Shown here one piece after another: positions 9,460 to 19,733 of a stretch of DNA of 64,000 bases. Where the stretch lies: NCBI RefSeq assembly GCF_900102895.1, contig NZ_FNGD01000007.1, positions 124,001 through 188,000 on the forward strand. Reading direction: 5' to 3'. A program made the translations under genes and the position numbers. The stretch comes from Arthrobacter sp. ov407 (lineage in GTDB: Bacteria; Actinomycetota; Actinomycetes; Actinomycetales; Micrococcaceae). The stretch's first letter is position 1. Each line of letters begins with the position of its first letter. The notes beneath the pieces are model-generated. The model searched no databases, had not been told where the DNA came from, and worked only from the letters and a program-made list of their open reading frames with translations.

Positions 9460-9657
9460 CTTGCCATCGTCGCAGGAGCCTCATGCCCGGGCAAGGTCCG
9501 CGGCGGAGCCCGACGCTAGATTCCAGGGCTTCATCCCCAGGTATGGTCGCCTCGCGGGCGCATCGGTGCTCCCCGGATCAGCTGGGCCACGGAAACACGG
9601 GTGCCGCATCAGCGGCTCGGCCCGGGCCCGGCCTGATGGCTTTGGACTTCCGAACCT

Positions 9658-11106
9658 CTATCGGCCAGGTCTGAAAATCCGGTAGCTCCGCGTGCTTTGA
9701 GGGGCTTTCTGTCTTGCCCGGCCTGCCGGCCGCTTGCGCGGATTCTGGATACCGACAGCGGAAACAATGCCCCCAAAGATGAGAAGCACCGCCGTCACGG
9801 TCACCACCCGGTGAAATCCGTCGAGATCAAGTTTGCCGCCCACGACGAGGCCCACCAGCGCGATGCCGATCAGACCGGCAACCCTGCTGACGGCGTTGTT
9901 CACTGCCGAGCCGATGCCGGCCTGCTGTTCCGAAACCGAACCGAGAATGGCGGCGGTGAGCGGTGCAACGGTCGCCGAGAGCCCTACTGCGAACAGGAGA
10001 ATCCCGGGCATCAGCTGGGTCCAATAGTTGACCGGGATTTCAGCCGCGAGCATCAGGAGGTAGCCACATCCGGCGAGAGCCGGCCCGAATGCCATGAACC
10101 ACCTCGGCCCGAACCGCCCGGCCAATGAGCCGAACCACGACGCCAAGAGGATGTTGACGATGCTGACAGGAAGCAAGGCCAGAGCGGCCAACGTCGCCGG
10201 ATAGCCGGCAACCTGCTGCAGGAAAAGCACGATGATGAATCCCCCGATCGACAGCGCGGCGTAGACGAAGGCCGTAGCCACATTGCCGACGGCAAAGTTT
10301 CGGACGGAGAAGAGGCTGAGGGGCAGGAGCGGCTGTTGCGCGGTCATTTCCCGCCAAATGAACCCGGCGAGGCACAGGATGCCGAGGACGAAGGGCATCA
10401 GAATGAGCGGGCTCCCCCAGCCATAGTTGCCTTGTTCGATCAGTGCGTACACCGGGCCCGCCAACCCGAGCACACAGAGCACGGCGCCCGGGTAGTCGAT
10501 GCGCACGCCCTCCTCGCGAACATCCTTGGCCCGCAGCACGCCCAACAGGTACAAGGTCACAGCAATGGGCAGGACGTTGATTCCGAAGACCCAACGCCAG
10601 CCCACCGAATCGACGAGCACTCCGCCGAGCAGGGGGCCCGCGATGAAAGCCACGGTTGTCCCGGCTGTCCACTGGCCGATCGCCTTCGCCCGGGGGGCCT
10701 CTTCGAAATTTGACGTGATCAGGGCCAGGGAACTGGGCACCAGCAGGGCGGCCGTGACGCCTTGGAGCGCCCTCGCCAGGATCAGCACCTCCGTTGTGGG
10801 TGCCAGCGCACACATGACTGACGTCGCGCCGAACCCGATCAGTCCTGCCCGGAGAACCACAACGCGGCCCAGCAAGTCAGAGAGCGAACCGGCGACCAGG
10901 ATCAGTGAACCCAGCGTGATCAGGTAAGCATCCACAACCCATTGCTGCGTCGTAAGTCCGCCGCCCAAATCACGGGAAATGGCCGGCAGCGCTACGTTGA
11001 TGACGCTGCTGTCGAGAAACGAGACGAAAGACGCGAGAATCGCGATCCAGAGCACGAGCCTCTGCGTACGCGCCGACGGTAGGGAACTCACCCTCTCAGT
11101 TAACAC
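9658..11106 (-). CDS. MFS drug exporter, DHA2 family (14 TMS)
   Basis: The protein of about 480 residues has the DHA2 architecture of 14 hydrophobic helices. Motif A-like GSLSDLLGRVVVLRAG follows TMS2, ARALQGVTAALLVPSSLAL matches motif B/C, and SSVINVALPAI matches motif D1 in TMS1. It probably expels drugs or hydrophobic compounds using the proton gradient. The frame opens at 11166 but residues before about 11106 are arginine-rich and unlike the family; GTG at 11106 or 11091 are the likely starts. The upstream same-strand gene encodes a UBP-type zinc-finger protein; the spacing leaves room for a promoter. Confidence 0.88.
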   Translation of the reverse strand: MLTERVSSLPSARTQRLVLWIAILASFVSFLDSSVINVALPAISRDLGGGLTTQQWVVDAYLITLGSLILVAGSLSDLLGRVVVLRAGLIGFGATSVMCALAPTTEVLILARALQGVTAALLVPSSLALITSNFEEAPRAKAIGQWTAGTTVAFIAGPLLGGVLVDSVGWRWVFGINVLPIAVTLYLLGVLRAKDVREEGVRIDYPGAVLCVLGLAGPVYALIEQGNYGWGSPLILMPFVLGILCLAGFIWREMTAQQPLLPLSLFSVRNFAVGNVATAFVYAALSIGGFIIVLFLQQVAGYPATLAALALLPVSIVNILLASWFGSLAGRFGPRWFMAFGPALAGCGYLLMLAAEIPVNYWTQLMPGILLFAVGLSATVAPLTAAILGSVSEQQAGIGSAVNNAVSRVAGLIGIALVGLVVGGKLDLDGFHRVVTVTAVLLIFGGIVSAVGIQNPRKRPAGRARQKAPQSTRSYRIFRPGR

Positions 11107-11177
11107 CCGCACCCGCGGTGGCCCGACCCTATCCCGGGCTCTCTCACGCACGGCAGAACCCGGCAACCGTCCCGTCG

Positions 11178-11525
11178 TCAGTGCAGGTGGCGTTGCCAGT
11201 CCCTGGGCACGTGCGAGGCCGGGCCCGGGACAGTCTGATCCAGTGGGTGGTGTGCCGGCGGTTCAAGGTCCGGCCCGTCGATAAATGAGGAGCTTGGATA
11301 GTGGAAGAACCAGTTTTCGCCAGGTTCGAAGCTGCGAACGATCGGGTGACCCGTCGATTGCGCATGCGCGGTGGCGTGCTGGGCCGGCGAGGTGTCGCAG
11401 CACCCGATGTGACCGCACTGGGCGCACCGGCGCAGATGCAGCCACCACCCGCCGCCGGCCAGGCATTCAACGCAACCGGTCCCGCTCGGTGGGATCGACA
11501 CTTCGATTCCAGTTATGGCGTTCAT
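11178..11525 (-). CDS. UBP-type zinc-finger protein
   Basis: The 115-residue protein is almost wholly one ubiquitin-hydrolase-type (UBP/BUZ) zinc finger. Cys18 and Cys21 (CVEC), Cys34 and Cys37 (CAQC), Cys42/43 and the histidines at about 50, 54 and 60 form the conserved ligand pattern; GHIGCCDTSPAQHATAH is typical. Bacterial stand-alone copies are common in actinobacteria, where no ubiquitin exists; their role is not known. It could bind C-terminal tails of proteins, but that is only analogy. It precedes the MFS gene on the same strand. Confidence 0.88.
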   Translation of the reverse strand: MNAITGIEVSIPPSGTGCVECLAGGGWWLHLRRCAQCGHIGCCDTSPAQHATAHAQSTGHPIVRSFEPGENWFFHYPSSSFIDGPDLEPPAHHPLDQTVPGPASHVPRDWQRHLH

Positions 11526-11658
11526 GTGGCTTCCCCTCGGATCGGAGTGCCCCTCAAGTCACCCACTACCCTACTCTTCGAGACAATCCCAGCGAAGGAA
11601 GAGGGCCCCGTGCGGATACCCCGTCGAAGTACCTGGCCCCGGCTGCTGGGGTGTCGCG

Positions 11659-12600
11659 TCACCGCCGCCAACGGTCAGGATCCGCCTCAAGGCTTGCGCG
11701 GTCCCAATGTCCTGTCACCGCAGCCGCCTCGTAGGTGGAGTGAAGGAACCGCAACAACTTGCTGTCGGGGTCCGGCGCCGAGCGGACGGTTTCATAGGGC
11801 AAGACGTACAGCCTGTCACTTTGGCGATATACGACGCCGTCGGCTTCGTTCACATACTCGGCGTAGCCTGGCGGCTCGGGGTACGTGTACGCATAGAAGG
11901 CCCCCTCCTCCCCCACGCCGGGCCAGAACCCGCAACTGCTCAGCTCGTGGGAGTAGCCCTCCACCATGACCCAGTCGGCGCAGTTCGGGACCCCGCCGGG
12001 GTGAGTGGGCGCCACCCGTCCGGAGAAGCGTGCGTAGGCCAGGTCCATGGACCCCCAGAAGAGATGGACCGGACTGGCCTTGCCCCTGAAGTGGGAGCTG
12101 AATACTTTCAGGACTCGGTCCGCCTGGATTAGTTGCTGCCAGAAAGTCCGGATGGCGTCCGGGTCGTAGGAGGCGTGCTGATGGTCCTCGGCGAAGGGTA
12201 TGGCCGGTTCCACCTCGTTCGGGACCGCACGGATGGATGCCTGGATGCCGAGCCTGGCGAGGGTCTCAAACACTTCCGCATGGAACGCGGCCACAGACAT
12301 GGGTTCGAGGACGATGCTCGAGGCGGTGCCATCGCTGGAGCGGAACTGCAACTGGTGGTCACAGAAGTCGAATTCGATGTCGAAGGCCCCGCCCCCGTAG
12401 GGGATTTTCGACGTCGACAGTCCGCGCGGCGTGACGTACAGCGTTACGTGCCACCAGTGGTTCAGCAGCGGAGTGAGCGCCATGCGGATCTTGCCGACAA
12501 TCTGAGTCCACATGTGCACAGTGTCCCGGGTTTGGATCCAGTCATCGACCCAGAGTTCGGGCCACCCACTGTCAGCGCCAGCAACTTCAGCCCCGTCCAT
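11659..12600 (-). CDS. DUF5996 family protein
   Basis: This 313-residue soluble protein begins ELWVDDWIQTRDTVHMWTQIVGK and continues LLNHWWHVTLYVTPRGLSTS, the hallmark of DUF5996. Further family-type stretches are SSHFRGKASPVHLFWGSMDLAYARFSGR and YSHELSSCGFWPG. The family is widespread in actinobacteria and proteobacteria, with no assigned reaction; many His/Trp/Asp residues are conserved, so an enzyme is plausible. ATG 12600 is chosen because GGAGGGAC sits 6 bases upstream; the frame continues to 12693 without a second site. It is divergent from the VOC gene. Confidence 0.85.
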   Translation of the reverse strand: MDGAEVAGADSGWPELWVDDWIQTRDTVHMWTQIVGKIRMALTPLLNHWWHVTLYVTPRGLSTSKIPYGGGAFDIEFDFCDHQLQFRSSDGTASSIVLEPMSVAAFHAEVFETLARLGIQASIRAVPNEVEPAIPFAEDHQHASYDPDAIRTFWQQLIQADRVLKVFSSHFRGKASPVHLFWGSMDLAYARFSGRVAPTHPGGVPNCADWVMVEGYSHELSSCGFWPGVGEEGAFYAYTYPEPPGYAEYVNEADGVVYRQSDRLYVLPYETVRSAPDPDSKLLRFLHSTYEAAAVTGHWDRASLEADPDRWRR

Positions 12601-12988
12601 CGCAGGTCCCTCCGTGCCGTATACCGACTCAACGATTTCAGTCCGGCCGTACCCGCTTGTTCCATCCGTGGAAGGGTGCCCAGTTGCCGGCACGCAGTGG
12701 CACCGCCGCTCCTGCGGGCGAGCCTACGCCGACGCCGGGAGGCCAGCAAGGGTGACCGGAGGGGACGGCAATTTATCCTTGACTTTCGCCCCGGAGCGGA
12801 CAAATGTGGGGTTCCGAGGGCAGCGTCCCCGGTCCGCAGACCGACCGGGGGGCGACCAGGAAGAGCTTGCGGCGAACCCGCTGCGCGGCCCGCAGCGTCG
12901 GCACGTTGGGCGGCGTTATGTCCGCGTTTCGGGGTCCAGGAGTCTGGTGTCGCCCTTTTCTGGCGCGCCCGACTTAGGGGAGGCCGAG
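12601..12988. other. Divergent intergenic region of 388 bases
   Basis: No coding frame is convincing here. The region must hold the promoters of DUF5996 (leftward) and of the VOC operon (rightward). A TTGACT at 12779-12784 could be a -35 element for the rightward operon, but the matching -10 (AAATGT, 17 bases on) is weak. The frames that stay open across it are arginine-rich shadows. Confidence 0.4.
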
Positions 12989-13489
12989 ATGAATAGTGTC
13001 GACACGAACAGCACAAGCGCTACCGCCAGCGCGCCCGTGAAGCCCGGGGAGTTCAGGCTCGAGGTCGTCGTCGTGCCGGTTTCGGACGTCGACCGGGCCA
13101 AGAGTTTCTACCAGTCGCTGGGCTGGCGGCTCGACGCCGAAGTCGCCGTCGAGGTCGGCTACCGGCTGATGCAACTGACGCCGCCAGGTTCCGGCTGCTC
13201 GATCATCTTTGGCGAGGGCGTTGCCTCGGCGCCGCCCGGCTCGGCGCAGGGCCTGCACCTAGCGGTGTACGACATTGACACGGCCCGAGCAGATCTCATC
13301 TCGCGCGGGGTCGAAGTCAGCGAGACATTCCACGACGTCACGGGCGTCTTCCATCACGCCGGGACCGAGGGACGCCTGGACGGCCCGGCTCCTGGACACA
13401 GGGACTACGGCTCGTTCGCCTCTTTCAGCGACCCGGACGGCAACGGCTGGATCCTCCAGGAGATCAAGACCAGGCTTCCGGGCCGCTGA
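12989..13489 (+). CDS. VOC/glyoxalase-family protein
   Basis: The 166-residue protein holds one vicinal-oxygen-chelate module after a disordered 20-residue N-terminus. The opening strand LEVVVVPVSDVDRAKSFYQSLGW, the LTPPGSGCSIIFG strand, GLHLAVYDIDTARADL and the closing FSDPDGNGWILQE are the standard order. It is nearly the same type as the VOC protein at 38495-38887. Such proteins bind metal and act as lyases, dioxygenases or drug-binding proteins; the substrate is unknown. It begins an apparent operon (26-base gap to the 55-residue gene). Confidence 0.9.
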   Translation: MNSVDTNSTSATASAPVKPGEFRLEVVVVPVSDVDRAKSFYQSLGWRLDAEVAVEVGYRLMQLTPPGSGCSIIFGEGVASAPPGSAQGLHLAVYDIDTARADLISRGVEVSETFHDVTGVFHHAGTEGRLDGPAPGHRDYGSFASFSDPDGNGWILQEIKTRLPGR

Positions 13490-13515
13490 AGCCCCCACGC
13501 TGAAAGGAGATTTCG

Positions 13516-15047
<1,532 letters not shown>

Positions 15048-15079
15048 TTTTTTGGCATGAAAGAAGAAAGAAGCGGGAA

Positions 15080-15379
15080 ATGGAGTTCCTTACCCACCTA
15101 GTCACAACCGTCCCCGACGGAACACCGGACGCGACCGTGGACGAGACCAGATCGCGGGAAGCGATCAGAGCGGCAGAACTAGCAACCGAAGGTCATCTTC
15201 TCCGGCTGTGGAAGCCCCCGGCGGCGCCGGGTGAGTGGCGAAGCCTTGGCCTTTGGAGTGCAGAAAATGAGAGCGAGCTGATGGGCGTCCTCGCAAGCCT
15301 TCCTTTGCACGTATGGATGACCGTCGAAATCATTCCCCTGCGGCCGCACCCGAACGACCCAGCAAGTAAGACGTCCTGA
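15080..15379 (+). CDS. Muconolactone delta-isomerase-like protein
   Basis: The 99-residue protein matches the small muconolactone isomerase fold from end to end: MEFLTHLVTTVPDGTP, then SREAIRAAELATEGHLLRLW, then LHVWMTVEIIPLRPHPNDP. The true enzyme isomerises muconolactone in catechol degradation. No other catechol-pathway genes are present, so this copy may act on something else or be a stand-alone ferredoxin-like protein. The frame opens at ATG 15044, but ATG 15080 gives the family N-terminus. It lies 30 bases after the flavoprotein and probably belongs to the same operon. Confidence 0.82.
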   Translation: MEFLTHLVTTVPDGTPDATVDETRSREAIRAAELATEGHLLRLWKPPAAPGEWRSLGLWSAENESELMGVLASLPLHVWMTVEIIPLRPHPNDPASKTS

Positions 15380-15485
15380 GTGCCGACCGGAGAATGTTTG
15401 TATGTCTGGTCTCTGTCCCGCCGTTGCCATATCGTTGGGGCACCGATTACATTCGACCGGCGGAGCTCCGCATCGGAGGTACAAG

Positions 15486-16079
15486 ATGGGAATCATTTCG
15501 TCTGGTTTTCATGGAAAACGGCGCACCGGCAATCCAGCGTTACCACCCGGCCAATACGAGACGGCAAGCTTTCCCGTGCTGACGGCGGGCCCTGCACCCT
15601 ATATCGCCACGGCTGACTGGGAATTCTTCATTACAACGGAGACCGGGCAGCGCCGCGCCTGGTCTTGGGATGAGTTCCTGGCGCTGCCGCAGGTTGATAT
15701 CCGGACCGATATTCACTGCGTGACCAGCTGGTCCAAGCTGGGCACCTCGTGGCGCGGGGTGTCCCTGGACACCTTGTTCGCGGACGTGGAAACAACGTCC
15801 GAGTTCACTACGGCTCACTCCTACGGCGGCTATACGACCAACGTCCCGTTGCAGGACCTGCTGGACGGCCAGGCATGGGTGGCCTGGGAATTCGACGGTG
15901 AGCCACTGGAACGGGCCCACGGCGGCCCTGCCCGCCTGCTGGTGCCCCACTTGTACTTTTGGAAGAGTGCAAAGTGGATCAATGGCATCGAGCTGATGCC
16001 ACACGATGCTCCCGGCTTCTGGGAATCTAACGGGTACCACATCTACGGCGACCCGTGGCGCGAGGAGCGCTACTCATGA
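15486..16079 (+). CDS. Sulfite-oxidase-like molybdopterin oxidoreductase
   Basis: The 197-residue protein has the Mo-cofactor fold of the sulfite oxidase/MsrP (YedY) superfamily. DIHCVTSWSKLGTSWRGVSL holds Cys78, the expected molybdenum ligand, and GGPARLLVPHLYFWKSAKWINGIEL is the conserved pterin-binding block. Unlike MsrP it has no Tat signal and no haem or dimerisation domain, so it should be cytoplasmic. GGAGGT precedes ATG 15486. It is followed after 10 bases by a ferredoxin-reductase-like gene that probably delivers or accepts its electrons. The substrate is unknown. Confidence 0.88.
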   Translation: MGIISSGFHGKRRTGNPALPPGQYETASFPVLTAGPAPYIATADWEFFITTETGQRRAWSWDEFLALPQVDIRTDIHCVTSWSKLGTSWRGVSLDTLFADVETTSEFTTAHSYGGYTTNVPLQDLLDGQAWVAWEFDGEPLERAHGGPARLLVPHLYFWKSAKWINGIELMPHDAPGFWESNGYHIYGDPWREERYS

Positions 16080-16089
16080 GGCAGGACAG

Positions 16090-16827
16090 ATGAGCACGCT
16101 ATGGCGCGTCGCCGAAGTGGTCAGCGGCGTTCCCGAAACGGAATCGTCCAGAACCATCGGGCTGCGCGTGGACGGTCTGAACGGCAACCTTGCCGGCCAG
16201 CACATCGACGTCCGGCTCACGGCGGACGACGGCTATACGGCAGTGAGGTCCTACTCCGTGGCGACAGCCGGCATGGACGAAATCCTGGAGATCACGGTCG
16301 ACGAATTGGCCAACGGGGAGGTCTCCCCCTATCTGGTCAGAGATCTGATGGTCGGAGACCAGTTGGAGATCCGGGGCCCCGTCGGCGGCTGGTTCCTCTG
16401 GCGTCCGACCGATCCCAACCCGGTTCAGCTGATCGCCGGAGGATCCGGCGTCGTCCCGCTCATGTCCATGATCCGCGCCCACGAGGCATCCGAGACTCCT
16501 TCCCAGTTCCGGTTGCTGTACTCGCTCAAATCGCCCGAGACAGGGTTCTATCGGGAGGAGCTGCTCACTTTAAGCCAGGAATCTCCCAAGCTGACCGTCG
16601 ACTATTTCTATACACGCAAAGTTCCGGAGGGCTGGCCAAGCGCCCCGCAGCGACTCACCGCTGAAACACTGCTGGCAAACATCCTGCCGGCGGACGTTGC
16701 CCCCGACATTTTCATCTGCGGTCAGACGATGTTTGTCGAAACGGTCGCAGAGTGGATGGTGCTGGCGGGCTATCCGACCACCTCGATCAAAACCGAACGC
16801 TTCGGCGGAACGGGAGGAATACGGTGA
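16090..16827 (+). CDS. FAD/NAD-binding ferredoxin-reductase-like protein
   Basis: The 245-residue protein has an FNR-type plan: an N-terminal beta barrel with GQHIDVRLT and the FAD motif RSYSVATA, then a Rossmann-like NAD(P) lobe with IAGGSGVVPLMSMIR, and a C-terminal IFICGQTMFVETVAEWMVLAGY segment. There is no [2Fe-2S] domain after it, so electrons must go to a separate partner. The 10-base gap to the molybdoenzyme upstream and the 4-base overlap (GTGA) with the DUF6510 gene downstream argue that the three act together. Confidence 0.88.
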   Translation: MSTLWRVAEVVSGVPETESSRTIGLRVDGLNGNLAGQHIDVRLTADDGYTAVRSYSVATAGMDEILEITVDELANGEVSPYLVRDLMVGDQLEIRGPVGGWFLWRPTDPNPVQLIAGGSGVVPLMSMIRAHEASETPSQFRLLYSLKSPETGFYREELLTLSQESPKLTVDYFYTRKVPEGWPSAPQRLTAETLLANILPADVAPDIFICGQTMFVETVAEWMVLAGYPTTSIKTERFGGTGGIR

Positions 16828-17171
16828 CTGGCAACAACGGCTCCGCTTCCCCGGGTGCTGAGGACCCGCGCCTCGAGGACCAGGACGTCGCCGGAACTGC
16901 AGGCAATCCAATCCCTCATCTTGACGGGAACGCGGCAGCAGGACCGCTGTGGGAATTGTTCCGCATCGACATCATCGCAGCGATCGGTCGCTGCAAGAAC
17001 TGTGGCGCTGTCCGGGTCTTCGGGGAAGCAGCGGTCTATGCCGACGCCCCGGGAATTGTTGTGCGCTGCAGTTCCTGCGGGGGCGTCCTGCTGCGTCTTG
17101 TAGAGACTCCGACCAAATTCTGGCTCGATGTCAGTGGACTCAGCTACCTTCAGATCGACCGGGAGAGCTAA
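16824..17171 (+). CDS. DUF6510 family protein with two CxxC pairs
   Basis: The 115-residue protein has a disordered N-terminal third and then LDGNAAAGPLWELFRIDIIAA. Two CxxC pairs follow (RCKNCG and RCSSCGG), spaced about 27 residues apart, and the protein ends in LRLVETPTKFWLDVSGLSYL. The four cysteines look like a zinc-ribbon or rubredoxin-like metal site. DUF6510 has no assigned role. GTG 16824 has GGAGG seven bases upstream and overlaps the FNR stop, so translation is coupled. A small electron carrier between the reductase and the molybdoenzyme is the obvious hypothesis; a zinc structural protein is the alternative. Confidence 0.82.
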   Translation: MTGNNGSASPGAEDPRLEDQDVAGTAGNPIPHLDGNAAAGPLWELFRIDIIAAIGRCKNCGAVRVFGEAAVYADAPGIVVRCSSCGGVLLRLVETPTKFWLDVSGLSYLQIDRES

Positions 17172-17246
17172 GGCACGGCTCTGGCACCCGCACCGCGCCG
17201 TGCTCAAGACCGCGGGACGCGAGCTGCGAGGCGGTATTCTGCTGCG

Positions 17247-17821
17247 ATGCTGAACACCCTCAATCCTTGCCGCCTGTTCATCATGGGCGCCAGTGGATCT
17301 GGAACGACAACCCTCGGCCGGGCGATCGCCAACCGGTGGGCAGTGCCCCACGCGGACGTCGACGATTACTTCTGGCAGCCGACATCACCGCCGTACCGGG
17401 AGAAGCGGGCGCCTGCCGAGCGCATCGCGATGATGCGCGAAGTCTTCCTGCCGCGGAGTGCGTGGGTCCTTTCGGGTTCCATTATGGGCTGGGGTGAGGA
17501 ACTCACCAAGAAGATTGATGCGGTGGTGCTCCTCACGCTCGATCCGGAGCCGCGCATGTCGAGGCTGCGGGGAGGGAGAAAGTCAGGCTGCTCGAATGGG
17601 CAAGGACCGGCGGGATCGACAAGACGGCCCATGAGGAGTTCTTGTCCTGGGCGCGAGGATATGACGACCCAGATTTCGCGGGCAGAAACCTTCGTCGACA
17701 CGAACAGTGGCTGGCAACGCTGTCCTGCCCCGTCCTTCGACTGGACAGCTCCCGGCCGGTGGACGACCTCGTTCACGCAGTGACCTCACGAATCATTACC
17801 GATCCGTCGTCAACAATTTGA
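17247..17821 (+). pseudogene. P-loop kinase (adenylate/shikimate-kinase-like), frameshifted
   Basis: The first 107 codons encode a small nucleotide-binding kinase: LFIMGASGSGTTTLGRAIA (Walker A, residues 14-22), then HADVDDYFWQ and SGSIMGWG. After SRLR at about 17571-17577 the frame is lost. Adding one base restores EKVRLLEWARTGGIDKTA and then WARGYDDPDFAGRNLRRHEQWL through to TGA at 17819-17821, giving about 190 residues in total. The disrupted spot is a G-rich run (CGGGGAGGGAG). It is either a recent pseudogene or a single-base sequencing error. The intact homologues are AAA-type kinases of unknown substrate. Confidence 0.82.
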
Positions 17822-17848
17822 AGGCTACCTCGCGGTTAGACTGCAGTC

Positions 17849-18481
17849 ATGGCGATCATTCATCAGGCAGAATTGCAGCCAACGAAACTTGAACTTCTCG
17901 AAGAGTGGCTGCCCCGCCAGCCATGGTTTACGGAGCCCGGCACGGCAGGACTGCGCAAAGTAGGCTCCTATCGGTTCGACGACCCCGCAGGCGAGGTGGG
18001 CATAGAAACGATGATCGTGTCTGTGGGCAGCTCCGCCGTTCAAGTTCCCCTCACGTACAGGGCCCAGCCCTTGGCCGGCGCGGAACCATGGCTAGTCGGA
18101 ACGATGCAGCACTCGGTTCTCGGCCTGAGGTGGGTTTACGATGCCTGCGCCGATCCCATCTACGTGGCGGCATTGGCGGCGAGCATCATGCTCGGCCGGC
18201 CGCAGGCAGAGCAATACCTCCAAAAAGGGGGAAATCTAGAACACCTGGCCCAGTCGGTCTTCGTGCACAGCACCGGACCGATACACGATGCAGTTCCTGA
18301 CGTCTCTTCGGCCACACCACGCACCACCGACGCCGGCACGGCCATCGAGACTGCCGGCCTCCACTTACTCGTTCTCCGGCGGCTGGACCTTACTGAGCAA
18401 CCAGTCGGTGCGCTCACGTTGACCGGCACCTGGGAAGGGCAAAAGGGCAACGTCAAGCTGGCCGCCATAAGGGAAGCCTGA
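17849..18481 (+). CDS. Maltokinase N-terminal cap-like protein (CG0192-like)
   Basis: The 210-residue protein opens MAIIHQAELQPTKLELLEEWLP, which is the start of the maltokinase N-terminal cap domain, and continues with IVSVGSSAVQVPLTYRAQPL and LVGTMQHSVLGLRWVYDACADPIY. The kinase domain itself is missing, as in many short actinobacterial proteins annotated as cap-domain or CG0192-like proteins. It probably binds a sugar or nucleotide but has no catalytic residues that I can see. It converges on the YihY gene with 12 bases between the stops. Confidence 0.82.
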   Translation: MAIIHQAELQPTKLELLEEWLPRQPWFTEPGTAGLRKVGSYRFDDPAGEVGIETMIVSVGSSAVQVPLTYRAQPLAGAEPWLVGTMQHSVLGLRWVYDACADPIYVAALAASIMLGRPQAEQYLQKGGNLEHLAQSVFVHSTGPIHDAVPDVSSATPRTTDAGTAIETAGLHLLVLRRLDLTEQPVGALTLTGTWEGQKGNVKLAAIREA

Positions 18482-18493
18482 CATTTTCGTGAG

Positions 18494-19651
18494 TTAGGTG
18501 CGGTCCACTCCATCGGTATCACTGCGATGGTCGTTGTCCTCCTGCTGTTCGGGCTGGTCCGCGTGCTGTTCCCGCAGTTCCCGCCCGCGGCGGATGTCGT
18601 CCTCTTCGCGGGCCTGGAGCTTGTCGCTCTGTTTCGTGTCCCGTGGCGGCAGCTGGATGGTCTCTTCGGCCTCGATGCCGGCCTGGAGCTGCCGGCCACG
18701 TTCCATCTCGGCGTCGAACTCGGCGCCGAACAGCAGCGACATGTTCAGGATCCAGAGCCAGAGCAGCGAGATGATGACGCCGCCGATCGCACCATAGGTC
18801 TTCTCGTAGCTGTTGTAGTTGGCCACGTAGAAGGCGAAGGCCAGGGACGCAAGCAGGAAGATCACCAGGGCTATTGCGGATCCCAGGCTCATCCAGCGGA
18901 ACTTGGGCTGTTTCACGTTCGGGGTGGCGTAGTAGAGGATGGCGATCGCCAGGATCACGAGCAACAGGATCACCGGCCATTTGAGAATGTTCCACGCCGT
19001 CAGGACGGCCCCGCCCAGGCCGATCGCGTTGCCGACGGACTCGGCCACCGGCCCGCTCAGGACGAGCATGGCTGAAAGCACGAGGACGATCAGCACGGTG
19101 GCAATCGTGACGACGAGCATAGTGCCCCGAAGTTTGATGAACGGCCGGCCCTCGTCGATTTCGTAGATCCGGTTCATTGCCCGGCCAAACGCCCCGACAT
19201 AGCCGGAGGCGGACCAGAGGGCGGTGAGGATGCCGATCACGAGGGTGAGTCCGGCGGCGGAGGAACTGCTGAGCTGCTCGACGGGCTGGCGGATGGCGGT
19301 CACTGTGTCACCGGGCGCGAAGCGCTGGACAATCTCCAGGAGCGCGGAAGTGGTCTTCTGGGCCTGCCCGAAAATGCCCAGCAACGACACGAGGGCCAGC
19401 AGCGCCGGAAAGATGGAGAGGACCGAGTAGTAGGTCAGGGCTGCGGCGAGATCCGGGCACTGGTCCTTCGTGAATTCACGCAGGGTCTTCTTGACGATGT
19501 ACTTCCAAGAGGGCTTGGTGACGTCGGCGGGGCTGTCCGGTTTGCGGGAGTCGTCCGGAGCGGGCGCCGTACGGGCCTTGGCGGTGCTGCTCTGGTCCGT
19601 TTCGGCATCGGTCATGGAGTCATTTTCTCCCTTGGCAAGGTTCTTGGCCAT
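18494..19651 (-). CDS. YihY/BrkB-family inner membrane protein
   Basis: The 385-residue protein has a Pro/Ala-rich N-terminal tail and then the BrkB signature DLAAALTYYSVLSIFPALLALVSLLG. Five or six long hydrophobic helices follow (for instance GLTLVIGILTALWSASGYVGAFG and TMLVVTIATVLIVLVL), with the conserved GGVIISLLWLWILNMSLLFGAEF at the end. The tail after residue 330 is a long charged, probably disordered region. Function is unknown; the old RNase BN assignment is wrong for this family. ATG 19651 follows AAGGA. It is the last gene of the leftward membrane operon from 21589. Confidence 0.9.
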   Translation of the reverse strand: MAKNLAKGENDSMTDAETDQSSTAKARTAPAPDDSRKPDSPADVTKPSWKYIVKKTLREFTKDQCPDLAAALTYYSVLSIFPALLALVSLLGIFGQAQKTTSALLEIVQRFAPGDTVTAIRQPVEQLSSSSAAGLTLVIGILTALWSASGYVGAFGRAMNRIYEIDEGRPFIKLRGTMLVVTIATVLIVLVLSAMLVLSGPVAESVGNAIGLGGAVLTAWNILKWPVILLLVILAIAILYYATPNVKQPKFRWMSLGSAIALVIFLLASLAFAFYVANYNSYEKTYGAIGGVIISLLWLWILNMSLLFGAEFDAEMERGRQLQAGIEAEETIQLPPRDTKQSDKLQAREEDDIRRGRELREQHADQPEQQEDNDHRSDTDGVDRT

Positions 19652-19733
19652 GGAAAATCCTTCTTGGGGTTAAGCGAAGTGGCCGGCCGCCCAGCGCATC
19701 GGCGAGGGCAGCCGGCCGAATTCAGATGCGGCC

